A DNA stretch of 64,000 bases from Armatimonadota bacterium. GTDB taxonomy: Bacteria > Armatimonadota > Fimbriimonadia > Fimbriimonadales > Fimbriimonadaceae. How positions within the stretch are numbered: position 1 is the first letter of the stretch; each line of letters starts with the position of its first letter. The notes below the pieces were generated by a model. The model was not told the origin of the DNA. It worked only from the letters and a program-made list of their open reading frames with translations, and made no database searches. Below are positions 51,485 to 60,670 of this stretch, piece by piece. Position numbers and translations under genes: made by a program. Location: positions 963,805 through 1,027,804 of the forward strand of contig JBAXHT010000001.1 in the NCBI GenBank assembly GCA_037138755.1. Direction: 5' to 3'.

Positions 51485-51522
51485 CAAAAAAGCTCTCCCG
51501 CACCTAGAAGTGCAAGAGAGCT
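51485..51522 (-). terminator. Intrinsic terminator of the PEP-CTERM gene
   Basis: On the minus strand AGCTCTC...GAGAGCT, with an inner GCAC/GTGC pairing, followed by TTTTTT. It lies 20 nt past the stop. Confidence 0.85.
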
Positions 51523-51541
51523 GTGTGGCTGCTTGACGAGA

Positions 51542-52489
51542 TTACTTCTGGCGTCGCCGACGCAGAAGAGCCAAGAGACCTCCGCTCAGCGCGAGCATGC
51601 TTGCGGGCTCGGGTACGGTCGAGAGTTGAACGCCATCAATGAAGCCGAGCGACTGACCAGCAACCTTTGTGTTGGTTCGGAAACTAATCGAATCCAACGC
51701 CCAAGCGGTCGTGTTGCCCCAGCGTCCGTCTTTCATTCCAACTTCCCATGTGGACTTGGTGTAGCTCCCAAGGAGAGTGTTTGAAGTGTTGAAGACGCTA
51801 ACCGAAAACACATCGTTGGGCGAGTTTCCAGCGAGGCCATTCACGAGGGTCAAATCGTACTGAATGTTGTACCAAGTGCCATAGTCGAGACCCTTGACAA
51901 CCGCGCCAAAGTCCCAGTTCGCATTGCCGTCGCCATACTGGAGCGGAGTGTCGAGTTCCAAAACGATCTTGTCGGCTGCAGTGTAGTACTGACCGTTGCT
52001 TTGATCCTGAGCCCCGTCATAGACGAAAACTCCCGCATAGCGAGACGCTCCTGCGCCGAACGACCGGCTTGGGTCAATCTCCACGAGCGCTCCGAAGAAG
52101 TCATCAGTGTCTACGGATGCCAGCGGCGTGCGGTACCAGTAAGAAAACTTCATCTGGTTCGCCATGACCGGGTTTCCGACCGAACCGAATTCTCCAGCCG
52201 CATTGATGACCGGTGTCCGCAGTGAGTCAATGACTCCGAACAGATTGTCCATATCTGTCTGGCTGCTGAGCGTGGTCAGCTCCATTGACTGAGAACCCGT
52301 GAACGACTGAGCGTTTGTAACGGTTCCTAACGTAGCTGAGTTTGAGTTTCGGTTCCAGTCCTCTTGTCCAACGACACTTCCGAGCGACATAGATTCGAAT
52401 CCGGTTGAGTAGGCGGATTGAGCCTGAACCGAACTAGTGACGAAAACCGAAGCGAGCGCTGCGATTGCGATTGCGTGTGATCGTGCCAT
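51542..52489 (-). CDS. Secreted PEP-CTERM protein
   Basis: A 315-residue exported protein starting at ATG 52489 with GGAGG 5 nt upstream. The signal peptide is about residues 1-23 (HAIAIAALASVFVTSSVQA). A beta-sandwich, lectin-like body follows (YSTGFESMSLGSVVGQEDW...). The C-terminus is a full sorting signal: VPEPASMLALSGG, a hydrophobic stretch, and RRRRQK. By family knowledge an exosortase removes this end on the way to the surface or matrix; no exosortase is in the window. Single-gene unit with a strong terminator. Confidence 0.93.
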   Translation of the reverse strand: MARSHAIAIAALASVFVTSSVQAQSAYSTGFESMSLGSVVGQEDWNRNSNSATLGTVTNAQSFTGSQSMELTTLSSQTDMDNLFGVIDSLRTPVINAAGEFGSVGNPVMANQMKFSYWYRTPLASVDTDDFFGALVEIDPSRSFGAGASRYAGVFVYDGAQDQSNGQYYTAADKIVLELDTPLQYGDGNANWDFGAVVKGLDYGTWYNIQYDLTLVNGLAGNSPNDVFSVSVFNTSNTLLGSYTKSTWEVGMKDGRWGNTTAWALDSISFRTNTKVAGQSLGFIDGVQLSTVPEPASMLALSGGLLALLRRRRQK

Positions 52490-52631
52490 GATTGCCTCCA
52501 ATTCAAAGAGAACAGAGATAAATTCTCCGTACTCTTAACAGGATAAGCGATTTTCAGCTACCGGACCACAAAGTAAGACAAAACCTGTACATTTACGGGC
52601 AAGCCTTAACAATAGCTTGATCTTACGGAAA

Positions 52632-53429
52632 TCAGGGCTTCATCAAAATCCCCTGCCCGGATGGCAGGTTCAGAATCTTCACGCCTCGTTCTTCGGCAAA
52701 CTTATCGAACGCAATTTTCTGATGGATATGGTGAACCCAGTTGTAGTCGTCCAAACACATAATTGCTCCCGAAACCATCTTGGGCCAGAAGTATTCTGCC
52801 GCCGCAATCTCTGGAACGACTGCGTTCATATCGATCATGATGTACGCGACCTTTTCGATATCAACCGTCTCGAGCGATTCGGGAACTCGCCCCTTCACTA
52901 ACTTGGCGCGCGACCAAGGCGAGAAGTTTCGTTTTGCAAGTTCATAGCAATCGAAGTAGCTATTCTCATGAACCTTGTCGATGCCGATCTCAACCTCGTC
53001 CTGCGTAAATTGCTCAGCCGGACACCCTTCATAAGTGTCAAAGAGCCAGAAATCCTTGTCGATCGTGTTCCAATCCAGATACTTCATGATCGCGAGTGAG
53101 AAGATTCCGGTGTTCACGCCGCACTCAACAAAATCGCCCTCAAGCTGCTTGCAATGCCACGCCGCCCAGATGTACTGGTGAACCCGCCACTCCACATGAA
53201 GCTGCTGCCCCGGCGGTAGAAGCGTGTGCCCCGAGTTCGCCCCCAACTGGTAAGCCTCCTGAAATTTGGGCTCCAATAGGCAAGCCGCGTTGTGGTGCGT
53301 AGCAAATCCGTCGGCGGAGTAAGTGTATGGCGGACGGGTCAACTGCTGCCCGTCATGCGTAATCAGTAACGTGCTGCCATCATCCATCGGAAACTCGATG
53401 GTATAGGGTCGTCCAGCAAGGTCTAGCAT
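52632..53429 (-). CDS. TylF/MycF-type SAM methyltransferase-like protein
   Basis: A 265-residue class I methyltransferase-like protein. GDFVECGVNTGIFSLAIM (about 93-110) is the SAM-binding motif, FDTYEG (about 127-132) is typical of the TylF group, and YIMIDMNAVVPEI with CLDDYNW gives the metal-binding acidic residues. TylF-group enzymes O-methylate sugars, often in glycans or macrolides. An N-terminal region of about 60 residues comes before the domain. Single gene on the minus strand, divergent from the PQQ-like repeat protein gene. Its acceptor is unknown; a surface sugar is likely. Confidence 0.82.
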   Translation of the reverse strand: MLDLAGRPYTIEFPMDDGSTLLITHDGQQLTRPPYTYSADGFATHHNAACLLEPKFQEAYQLGANSGHTLLPPGQQLHVEWRVHQYIWAAWHCKQLEGDFVECGVNTGIFSLAIMKYLDWNTIDKDFWLFDTYEGCPAEQFTQDEVEIGIDKVHENSYFDCYELAKRNFSPWSRAKLVKGRVPESLETVDIEKVAYIMIDMNAVVPEIAAAEYFWPKMVSGAIMCLDDYNWVHHIHQKIAFDKFAEERGVKILNLPSGQGILMKP

Positions 53430-53496
53430 AATTACTAGGCATTGTTGGTAGGAAGATGCTAAACCATAGGCGGAACGGTGGACAACCTGCGATAAG

Positions 53497-56028
53497 ATGT
53501 ACCCAGGTGATCACTTGATGTTGAGTACCTTTCTGTTCGTAAACATGTTCGGCTCACAGTTGACACCATCCGCTGTGGTCAGCACCAACACTTGGGCGAC
53601 TCTAGGCTCGGCGAACCGTATAGCTCGAGTTGGCAATCACCTTTTGGTACAGAATTCAGCTCTGTATTGCGTTGATCTTCAAGCTCAAAAGCAGGTTTGG
53701 AGCTACTCTCATCCCAATCATTCCAATGCCCAAAACCTGGCAGTAGTCGGATCGAGGGCGTACGCAACATTTGAAAGCAGTGACAGCAAAAGTCGCGTCT
53801 CGACGATTGTCGAGCTCGACGTCAAGACGGGAAAAAGACTTCGGGCGGTGCCCTGTGAAGGTTCATATCCATCGCTCACAAGCGATGGTACTGCTCTCTA
53901 CTACCTCGACCCGAGGGCCAGACTTGTTGCACTCAATTCAAACTCCCTGAGTCCCAAATGGCGTAGCGCGCCGCTAACCAAGAAGCGGGAGAGCTATGTC
54001 GACATCGAAGGTCTGGCAAGGTTTGGCAATCGAGTTGTGTTCAATTACGCTAACACGACCTTCTGCCTTGACGCCGCGAAGGGGACCACAAAGTGGTCCG
54101 AACCTGAATCCTACTTCTTCGGTGGTGGACGTCATGTTGCCTGTGGCGATCGCGTTCTGGTGGAGAAGAACGGTCTCACCTGTAAGTCCCTGGCGACCGG
54201 AAAAACCCTCTGGCAAAAACCGGGATCACCCTATTCGGAAACTACGGTTGCACACCAAAACCAGTTCATCCTGAGTGATCACAGCATCATCCGCTGCATC
54301 AGTGCAGAGAACGGCACGCAAGTTTGGAAATCAAGGGGGGTGCCGGACCCGTATGATCGGAGTGGAAGCAGTGGGTTCTCTGCCAGGTCGGGAATTTTCG
54401 GCGACCTTATGATCTGTGAGTCGGACACTCACCAGGTTGTAATGACTCTTAGCGGCAAGGAAGTAAGTCACACCCCAGTTGACAAGGCACTGAACATCCC
54501 GATTTGGAGGAACGGCTCCACTCTGGCGACGTTTGACGGTTCACGCGTGCGTTGGTACCGCCCAGGAACTCCAATCACCGCTCCAACGAACGAAATTGAG
54601 CGAATCGCTTTAGCAAAGTCCCTCTCTGCAAAATATCCAGATTTGGATCGGCACGATTACAGCGTCCTACGGAGCCTGACGCCCCAGAACTTTGCACCCA
54701 TGCTAGATCGTTACCTCGCGCTAAGTCGAGAGGAAGTGGCCCACGGCGAATACTATGCGAACGCCCGTGATTTGGGACGTAGCCTCTACGAGCTTGCAAC
54801 CAAGGAAGACGCCGAGCTAATCGCAACAAAGCTTAGAGGCACAAAAAAGGATGAGGACTGTCGAGTCGTTTTGCTTTCCCTCCTAGCCAAAGTAGGTGAC
54901 CCTGATAAAGTCGTACCCTTCTTCCTCGATGCACTAAACCAGAAAACTCCCGGCTTTGAACTCTACGAATCCGAAACGTTTGTTGCTCGCGAGTATGTCT
55001 CGCAGTCCACCCATCCGTTAGCCGTCAAGTATCTCGTTGATCTCCTAAGAAACCCCAAAGCAGACGAAACACAAAGAGGGGCCGCGTACGTGACTCTGGC
55101 TGGTAAGTCAGAAGAGGCAACGGAAGAAGTTCGCAAGCAAAAGCGCGTTCGAAAGCTCCTCAAACCAATGGTCGGTCGCTTTGAACTCGCTGATCTCGGG
55201 AAGACGAGACGGGACCGAAAAACGACTTTGCTTCTCAAAACCCATACGACAAAAGGGACCGAGTGGGGCCTAATGAGTTCCTCAATCCTCGGCAACTACT
55301 CCGACTTGTTCATCGCCAGAAAAGTTGGTGGAAAGTGGCAGCGCCCGGTGTTCCTAGGAGTTTCCGGCGAGCCGATTTCCAGGTGGGTCAAACCTGCACC
55401 TCCCGAGCCAACCGTTCTGGGTCACACTGGCAAGAGTCTGATTGCTGGCAAGTGGGTAACGCTGATTTCCTCGATCGAAAAACTTGCCACGGACACCGAT
55501 GGTGATGGCTACCGCGATCTGGAAGAAGCAAGGCTCGGAACCGACCCTAAATCGGCAGATATGGATGGCGACGGAGACCGGGACGAACTGGATCCATTCC
55601 CTAATGTCGCCAAGCGACCCCACAGCGAAGACGAGCTGGCGCTCGCCGCTGCCTACGAAGGTCGCTATCATTTCTTCGATAATGAAGGTCCCGCACTCTT
55701 AACCGTTCCCTCCCTTGAAGATGCCTTCGAAATGACTGGATGGGGTGGACCAGTCATCGTCCGAGTAGCAAAAGGAGACCGCGACTGGAGCCACCCGCTG
55801 GATCGATGCTACGAGTATGGGGTAGGCATGATCGGGCTGGGAGGCTCCGGGAAAGATAAGCGAACCTTCATCGAACAAGCAGTCGATTGGGATGCTAAGC
55901 ACGAGGTCGCAACAGTCAACATCTCCACATACTATGGTGGGCTTAACGGAACAGGTTACGTCGTTCAGGTGAAGAAGTTTGGATCCGACTGGCTCGTGAT
56001 CTCCTCGCGAATGGCTTATATTTCCTAG
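53497..56028 (+). CDS. Large exported protein with PQQ-like propeller and calcium-binding motifs
   Basis: An 843-residue protein. A hydrophobic segment near the N-terminus (after ATG 53518, MLSTFLFVNMFGSQ) suggests export; ATG 53497 is the first start. Residues about 30-370 repeat a PQQ-like beta-propeller pattern (CVDLQAQKQVWSYSH, CLDAAKGTTKWSE, GKTLWQKPGS, ISAENGTQVWKS). A helical region (about 375-560) looks HEAT-like. Near 665-700 are two calcium loops, DTDGDGYRDLEEARLG and DMDGDGDRDELD. No enzyme motif is seen; such propellers usually bind proteins or sugars outside the cell. The stop shares CTAG with the convergent aminotransferase gene. Confidence 0.8.
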   Translation: MYPGDHLMLSTFLFVNMFGSQLTPSAVVSTNTWATLGSANRIARVGNHLLVQNSALYCVDLQAQKQVWSYSHPNHSNAQNLAVVGSRAYATFESSDSKSRVSTIVELDVKTGKRLRAVPCEGSYPSLTSDGTALYYLDPRARLVALNSNSLSPKWRSAPLTKKRESYVDIEGLARFGNRVVFNYANTTFCLDAAKGTTKWSEPESYFFGGGRHVACGDRVLVEKNGLTCKSLATGKTLWQKPGSPYSETTVAHQNQFILSDHSIIRCISAENGTQVWKSRGVPDPYDRSGSSGFSARSGIFGDLMICESDTHQVVMTLSGKEVSHTPVDKALNIPIWRNGSTLATFDGSRVRWYRPGTPITAPTNEIERIALAKSLSAKYPDLDRHDYSVLRSLTPQNFAPMLDRYLALSREEVAHGEYYANARDLGRSLYELATKEDAELIATKLRGTKKDEDCRVVLLSLLAKVGDPDKVVPFFLDALNQKTPGFELYESETFVAREYVSQSTHPLAVKYLVDLLRNPKADETQRGAAYVTLAGKSEEATEEVRKQKRVRKLLKPMVGRFELADLGKTRRDRKTTLLLKTHTTKGTEWGLMSSSILGNYSDLFIARKVGGKWQRPVFLGVSGEPISRWVKPAPPEPTVLGHTGKSLIAGKWVTLISSIEKLATDTDGDGYRDLEEARLGTDPKSADMDGDGDRDELDPFPNVAKRPHSEDELALAAAYEGRYHFFDNEGPALLTVPSLEDAFEMTGWGGPVIVRVAKGDRDWSHPLDRCYEYGVGMIGLGGSGKDKRTFIEQAVDWDAKHEVATVNISTYYGGLNGTGYVVQVKKFGSDWLVISSRMAYIS

Positions 56029-57089
56029 AGCAGAGCCAGCAACTTCTGATGCTCTTCTGCCGTGTGCATCGGGAAGTTTGCTACTCGGATGTTATGCTCC
56101 TTCAGATCACCGTAGCAAGCGCCGGTGTAGATCCCGTGCTCCTTCTCAAGCTTCGCGCGAAGCTCGGTCGCGTCTTCCTGGACATTGACCGCGAACAAAG
56201 TCGGTGACTTGTATCGATCGCTGGTCACCATCGGCTTCGCGTTCGTCTTCTCAAGTGCCGAATAAAACGCTGCCGCTCGCTCCTCGATTCCAGCGCGTAG
56301 CGCTTCAAGCCCAATCGACTGATACTTCGCCGCACACTTGTTAAGTAAGTAAATCGCCAAAACGTTTGGCGTCTCCGCCGTCATCGACTTCTCTGCGAAT
56401 GTTTGAACCCGAGAGAACGCGTGGAACGAGCCAATGCTCTGCGTCTTCTCCAACTGCCGCGATCGCTCCATCGCCCGCTCACTCACCACAACCACGCTTA
56501 AACCAGCCGTCGAGTGGAAGCCCTTCTGAACCGAGAACATACAAACATCAACCAAGCTCCAATCAAGCTGGCAATGCGGCATGGCCGATACGCAGTCCAC
56601 CATCAGCATCTTCTCCGGATACTTGCGGCCGAGAGCGTGAATCTGCTCTTCGGGAATCCAAAGCCCAATGCTCGTCTCGTTGTTAACAACGCAAATCGCC
56701 TCCGCCGTCTCCGGAACTTCAACGGCGGAAAAGTCCCCATCAAACTTGTGATCGTAGTCCCAGCGAACGGCGTTTCGATCCAGCCACCCCGTGTACTGAT
56801 GCCACCGCATCGCAAACTCGCCGCCGACCATGTGGAACGACTCCTTCGCCGTCAAACACTCCATCCCCCGCTCCCATGCCTCGTTGCTGGAGTTCATGAA
56901 GATGATATGGTGCGTGCTTGGTAACTTGAGGAGATCGCGAATCCGATCCCGAGTTTCATCGAACAAGTTGAAGAACCACTTCGACCGGTGACTCTGCCAA
57001 ACCGCGCCTTCGGCGACAGCTTCCTGGAGCCACTGACCCATCTCAGGGTGAACTTTTGTCGGACCGGGAGCTAGAACGGTGGGATTCAT
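56025..57089 (-). CDS. serC: Phosphoserine aminotransferase-like class V aminotransferase
   Basis: A 354-residue fold-type I class V aminotransferase. PLP-lysine Lys189 lies in FSVQKGFHSTAGL, Asp165 (MVDCVSAM) holds the pyridine nitrogen, and the start VLAPGPTKVHPEM is typical of the serine-glyoxylate/phosphoserine group. With the SerB-SerA fusion gene 38 nt upstream on the same strand, phosphoserine aminotransferase is the likely role: 3-phosphohydroxypyruvate plus glutamate to phosphoserine. TAAACT 7 nt before the ATG suggests it can also be transcribed alone. Alanine-glyoxylate-type activity remains possible. Confidence 0.82.
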   Translation of the reverse strand: MNPTVLAPGPTKVHPEMGQWLQEAVAEGAVWQSHRSKWFFNLFDETRDRIRDLLKLPSTHHIIFMNSSNEAWERGMECLTAKESFHMVGGEFAMRWHQYTGWLDRNAVRWDYDHKFDGDFSAVEVPETAEAICVVNNETSIGLWIPEEQIHALGRKYPEKMLMVDCVSAMPHCQLDWSLVDVCMFSVQKGFHSTAGLSVVVVSERAMERSRQLEKTQSIGSFHAFSRVQTFAEKSMTAETPNVLAIYLLNKCAAKYQSIGLEALRAGIEERAAAFYSALEKTNAKPMVTSDRYKSPTLFAVNVQEDATELRAKLEKEHGIYTGACYGDLKEHNIRVANFPMHTAEEHQKLLALL

Positions 57090-57096
57090 AGTTGCT

Positions 57097-57102
57097 AGTT
57101 TA
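57097..57102 (-). promoter_or_regulatory. TANNNT -10 box before the serC-like gene
   Basis: TAAACT on the minus strand, 7 nt before the ATG at 57089, within the 38-nt gap after the SerB-SerA gene. Confidence 0.45.
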
Positions 57103-57127
57103 CAGTTCTCCGTTCTCAGATTTCAGT

Positions 57128-59017
57128 TTAAGGATTCAAAACCCTCAACTTGATCGTCTCCGGAACCTCGCGAATCTCTGCCAGAAGCTCGTCCGAAACC
57201 TTATCTGCGATATCTGTGACCAAGTAACCGACCTGATCTCGAGTCTTCAGGTTCTGCCCAACAATGTTCACGCTGTGCCGAGCAAAGATCGCAGAAACCG
57301 AAGCCACGATCCCCGGCACGTTTCGGTGAACGTGCAGAATACGCATCCCCTTCTGAATCGGCGGCAGATACAGATCCGGCAATGAAACAGAACCCAATGT
57401 CTCGCCTTGAGCAACATATTTCCGCAGCCGTTCTGAGACATAAGCCGCAATATTCCTCTGCGCCTCTTCCGTGCTTCCTGCAATGTGCGGAGTCAAAATC
57501 ACGTTCGGTAAGCCCCGCAAAACTGACTCAAACGGCTCATCATTCGACTTCGGCTCAGAAGGGAAGACATCAATCCCTGCTCCCCCAACTTTTCCAGAAA
57601 GCACTGCATCGCGCAAAGCCGAATAATCCACAACCGAACCTCGCGACAAGTTCAAGAAAATAACCCCATCCTTCATCATTTCGAACTCCTTCTTCGAGAT
57701 GAGATTCTTGTTCGAAGCCCGACCATCGAAGTGAACGCTGATGATGTCCGACTGCTTCAGAAGGTCGTGCAACGACTGAATCCGCTGAGCCTTCCCGTGC
57801 GATAGCTTCTCCGCGATGTCGTAGTAGATGACCTCCAGCCCCACGCTCTCCGCCAAGACGCTGAGCTGAGAACCAATATTCCCATACCCAATAATCCCTA
57901 GCTTCTTCCCCCGAATCTCATGGGCTCCAGCCGCCGACTTCGTCCAACGTCCCTCGTGCAACGCCGTCGAGTGGGCGAACACTCGCCTCATCAAAACCAT
58001 CGCCTCACCCAACGCCAGTTCAACAACGCTCCGCGTATTGCTAAACGGGGCATTAAACACCGCAACCCCTCGGCTAGCTGCGGCAGCAGAATCGACATGA
58101 TCCGTCCCGACGCTAAAGACGCCAATCGCCATCAGCCGCTTCCCGGCCTGAATCACCCTCGCCGGAATCTTCGTCCGAGTCCGAACCCCGATAATCGACA
58201 CATCCTTAATCCGGCGAACCAATTCATCCTCTGAAAGCTTCTCTTTAACCTGCTCAACCCGATACCCCTCAGCGGCCAGGCTATCCGCCGCATCCGAGTC
58301 GATCGAATCCAAAAGCAGAATATTGATCTTAGAACGCGGGAAGCTATACCGAGTCGGCAAGTCCGACTCAGCTAAAACTTCGTCAATTCCGTAAACCACC
58401 GAGTCTGCCTTTGCGGCCACGGCTTCGCGATAAACCGTCTCCGCGTAACAGAAAAACCGTGAAGCCGCCCCCGCCTCACGAATCTGATAATCCGTAAAGC
58501 CGTCGCCGACTACCCACTTGGGACCGTCGTAAGCAATCGACTCCACCACCGGAATCTTGCCCCCCGCCTGGGACAAAGGATTCTGATCATCAAACCCAAT
58601 GATCTTCCCATCCTCGTCAAACAAGAACGAGTTCGCATAAACCCTCGTGTTCGGAATATCCAAAAGCGCCGCAATCGGCGCCACAAACTCCGCGAATCCA
58701 CCCGTCACTACATAAAGCCGTTCCGCAACCGCCTTCAACTGCTTCTTATGCGCCGCAAAACTCGGAGACAAAGACTTCTTCAGCTTCTTCGCCAAGAGCT
58801 CCAGATGCCCTTGGTTCGCATCCAGAAGCCGAACCCTCTCCGCCAAAGACTCCCGAAACCCAAGCTTGCCTTCCATCCCCAGCTTAGTCAGCTCCTCGAT
58901 CCTAGACAGCCGCTCATCCCGCTCCGGGTGTTTAGCAAGCGAAATCTCGGCCAGAGCATCGAGCGACTCCATGGTGACAATTGTGCTGTCAAAATCCAAA
59001 ATCAGGATGGGCTTCAT
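57128..59017 (-). CDS. Fused phosphoserine phosphatase / 3-phosphoglycerate dehydrogenase
   Basis: A 629-residue fusion. Residues 1-215 are a HAD phosphatase of the SerB type: Asp8/Asp10 (LDFDSTIV), motif II VVTGGF (Thr105), motif IV VGDGFTD (Asp172, Asp176). Residues about 230-545 are D-3-phosphoglycerate dehydrogenase with NAD motif IGYGNIGSQL (376-385), and His511 in TPHIAGSTEEAQ. An ACT domain (555-629, RILHVHRNVPGIVASV) probably binds serine for feedback. The protein would do the first and last steps of serine synthesis, with SerC coded next to it doing the middle one. No frameshift is seen; the join is continuous. Confidence 0.93.
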   Translation of the reverse strand: MKPILILDFDSTIVTMESLDALAEISLAKHPERDERLSRIEELTKLGMEGKLGFRESLAERVRLLDANQGHLELLAKKLKKSLSPSFAAHKKQLKAVAERLYVVTGGFAEFVAPIAALLDIPNTRVYANSFLFDEDGKIIGFDDQNPLSQAGGKIPVVESIAYDGPKWVVGDGFTDYQIREAGAASRFFCYAETVYREAVAAKADSVVYGIDEVLAESDLPTRYSFPRSKINILLLDSIDSDAADSLAAEGYRVEQVKEKLSEDELVRRIKDVSIIGVRTRTKIPARVIQAGKRLMAIGVFSVGTDHVDSAAAASRGVAVFNAPFSNTRSVVELALGEAMVLMRRVFAHSTALHEGRWTKSAAGAHEIRGKKLGIIGYGNIGSQLSVLAESVGLEVIYYDIAEKLSHGKAQRIQSLHDLLKQSDIISVHFDGRASNKNLISKKEFEMMKDGVIFLNLSRGSVVDYSALRDAVLSGKVGGAGIDVFPSEPKSNDEPFESVLRGLPNVILTPHIAGSTEEAQRNIAAYVSERLRKYVAQGETLGSVSLPDLYLPPIQKGMRILHVHRNVPGIVASVSAIFARHSVNIVGQNLKTRDQVGYLVTDIADKVSDELLAEIREVPETIKLRVLNP

Positions 59018-59095
59018 GGGTGCAATTCGACGCCCAGCCCCATTGCTTTTCGTCTCCCGATAAGGTTACCGGAACCAGGCGACCTGAACATGGGT

Positions 59096-59101
59096 TAGGA
59101 T
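59096..59101 (+). promoter_or_regulatory. TANNNT -10 box before the PIG-L deacetylase gene
   Basis: TAGGAT, 6 nt before the ATG at 59108; a leaderless transcript is predicted. Confidence 0.45.
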
Positions 59102-59107
59102 AGAGCA

Positions 59108-59905
59108 ATGAAGCGGAAGGTGCCGATATGGAAGCGAATCACCCGATCCTTCCTCATGTTGTTAGGCATCGTCGGCGGGCTCTACGCCTGGAACCCTCAG
59201 CGCCTGCACTACTTCGCAAAACCCGTCGCCCTGCCCAAACTCGACCCCGAATCCACAGACCTTTTCAAGAAGGGAACCCGGGTCACCGTCGTCGTTGGTC
59301 ACCCCGATGATGCCGAATTCTACCTCTCCGGTACCCTGCTCAAACTGCACCAGGCCGGAGCCCAGATCACCCTCATCGTTGTTACCGATGGCGACAAAAG
59401 TTACTACCCCTGGTTCCTCACCAACGCCGAAGAGAACCGCAAAATCCGTCGCGCCGAGCAAGAAGAAGCCTCCAAAGCCTACGACGCAAAAGTCATCTTC
59501 CTAGGTGGCCCCGACGGACGCTACGACCCCGACGAACAAACCCTCCGCGCAAAGCTGCTGGCCGCGATCCAAGCCTCCAAACCCGACTACCTGATGGCGT
59601 TCGACGACGAGCATGTCCTCAAAGTCCAGCACCGCGACCACGAAAACTCCGGCCGCGCCACCCGAGAACTCGCCCCCCAAACCACCGCCAAATGGCTCCT
59701 CCTCTTCGCCACCATGGCCCCCACCCACTGGGTCGACACCACCGGAACCTGGGACAAACGAGCCGAACTCCTAGCCGTCCACAAGAGCCAGTTCTATGGC
59801 GAAAAGCTAGGCTTCATCCAAGGCACCGTCCTCGACAAAGCCCTCACCGAAGGCGAGAAAATCGGCAAAGAAACCGCCGAGAGTTTCCGCGCGGTAAAAC
59901 TCTAA
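59108..59905 (+). CDS. Membrane-anchored PIG-L family deacetylase
   Basis: A 265-residue zinc deacetylase of the PIG-L/LmbE family. One N-terminal helix (about 11-28) anchors or exports it. The zinc site is complete: His65-Pro-Asp67-Asp68 (GHPDDAEF) and His175/His178 (QHRDHENSGR). By family it removes N-acetyl from a GlcNAc-containing molecule. Substrate unknown; a periplasmic glycan or glycolipid is likely if the helix is an anchor. The next gene starts 1 nt after the stop. Confidence 0.9.
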   Translation: MKRKVPIWKRITRSFLMLLGIVGGLYAWNPQRLHYFAKPVALPKLDPESTDLFKKGTRVTVVVGHPDDAEFYLSGTLLKLHQAGAQITLIVVTDGDKSYYPWFLTNAEENRKIRRAEQEEASKAYDAKVIFLGGPDGRYDPDEQTLRAKLLAAIQASKPDYLMAFDDEHVLKVQHRDHENSGRATRELAPQTTAKWLLLFATMAPTHWVDTTGTWDKRAELLAVHKSQFYGEKLGFIQGTVLDKALTEGEKIGKETAESFRAVKL

Positions 59906-59906
59906 A

Positions 59907-60617
59907 GTGCCCCGAATTCGGCGCCTAAGCCTCCTCGCCAAGCTCGCGCTCCTCCTGACGGTCACCTTTATCTTTGTGCTCGGCATTTTTGCAAACGGGC
60001 TGTCTCCAAAGGAGCGTTGGCGCCGCACTGCAGCGGCTGCAGAGGCAGAAAGATGGCAAGAGTTCGTCGACTACTTCCCAGACTCCTCGTTCAAATGCGA
60101 AATTGATCGCAAGTGCGCGGTAGTCCTACTATCGACCTACTTTGGGAAACGTCAAGGCTGGTGTGTATCGACCGCTGAGCAGCCATTCTTGTCGAAGTAC
60201 ATGGGATACAAATACCTTAACGACTTGAGTCTCGACCGAATCAACTTTAGGCAGCAACGGATCGCAATTCTCGATGGGACAATTTGGGATATCCCCCTCA
60301 TCGGAAAGCAAATCTCCTTCGCGGCCGAGCAAAAACTTGAACTCGTCGACGCCCTCAATGAGCTCGCCATCAAGCGTTTTCCCCATTTGGAGGCGGGAGC
60401 AAAAAATGAACCTGCCCTGGCTATCTACGAGTTTCTTTTGGCCGAGCAAAGTATTCTACGCGCCAAAGGCGCTGACTCGCTCTACCACCAGGAGTTTCCT
60501 GGCGGTGCCCAAATCGACATGCTCGCATCTCGAGAGACCTACTTCAAAGGCGCCAACATCCCGTTCCAACACATCGCCAAGAAGTACGGGCGCGTCCCCT
60601 CGCCCTCGAAACTTTGA
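59907..60617 (+). CDS. Membrane-anchored protein, local paralogue family
   Basis: A 236-residue protein, GTG start 1 nt after the deacetylase stop, so probably translated by coupling. One N-terminal transmembrane helix (about 8-30, LSLLAKLALLLTVTFIFVLG). The outside domain shares WQEFVDYFPDSSF, YEFLLAEQSILRAKGA and the end FQHIAKKYGR with the protein at 34455-35192. Unlike that copy it has Cys pairs (residues near 60-67 and 80) that could form disulfides. Function unknown. The pairing with a deacetylase hints at envelope glycan work, but this is weak inference. Confidence 0.7.
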   Translation: MPRIRRLSLLAKLALLLTVTFIFVLGIFANGLSPKERWRRTAAAAEAERWQEFVDYFPDSSFKCEIDRKCAVVLLSTYFGKRQGWCVSTAEQPFLSKYMGYKYLNDLSLDRINFRQQRIAILDGTIWDIPLIGKQISFAAEQKLELVDALNELAIKRFPHLEAGAKNEPALAIYEFLLAEQSILRAKGADSLYHQEFPGGAQIDMLASRETYFKGANIPFQHIAKKYGRVPSPSKL

Positions 60618-60633
60618 AGCCCCCACCGGGACT

Positions 60634-60650
60634 GCAGGCGTCTCGCCTGC
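60634..60650. repeat. Hairpin element, part 1 of a double palindrome
   Basis: GCAGGCG-TCT-CGCCTGC, perfect 7-bp arms, in the 53-nt gap between two convergent genes. No T run follows, so it is a poor intrinsic terminator; it looks like a REP-type element. Confidence 0.6.
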
Positions 60651-60651
60651 T

Positions 60652-60670
60652 CCTCGCGAGCGCAGCGAGG
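60652..60670. repeat. Hairpin element, part 2 of a double palindrome
   Basis: CCTCGC-GAGCGCA-GCGAGG, 6-bp arms, one base after the first hairpin and touching the stop of the Y-family polymerase gene. A similar string, GAGCGAAGCGAG, occurs at 63951-63962. Confidence 0.55.
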
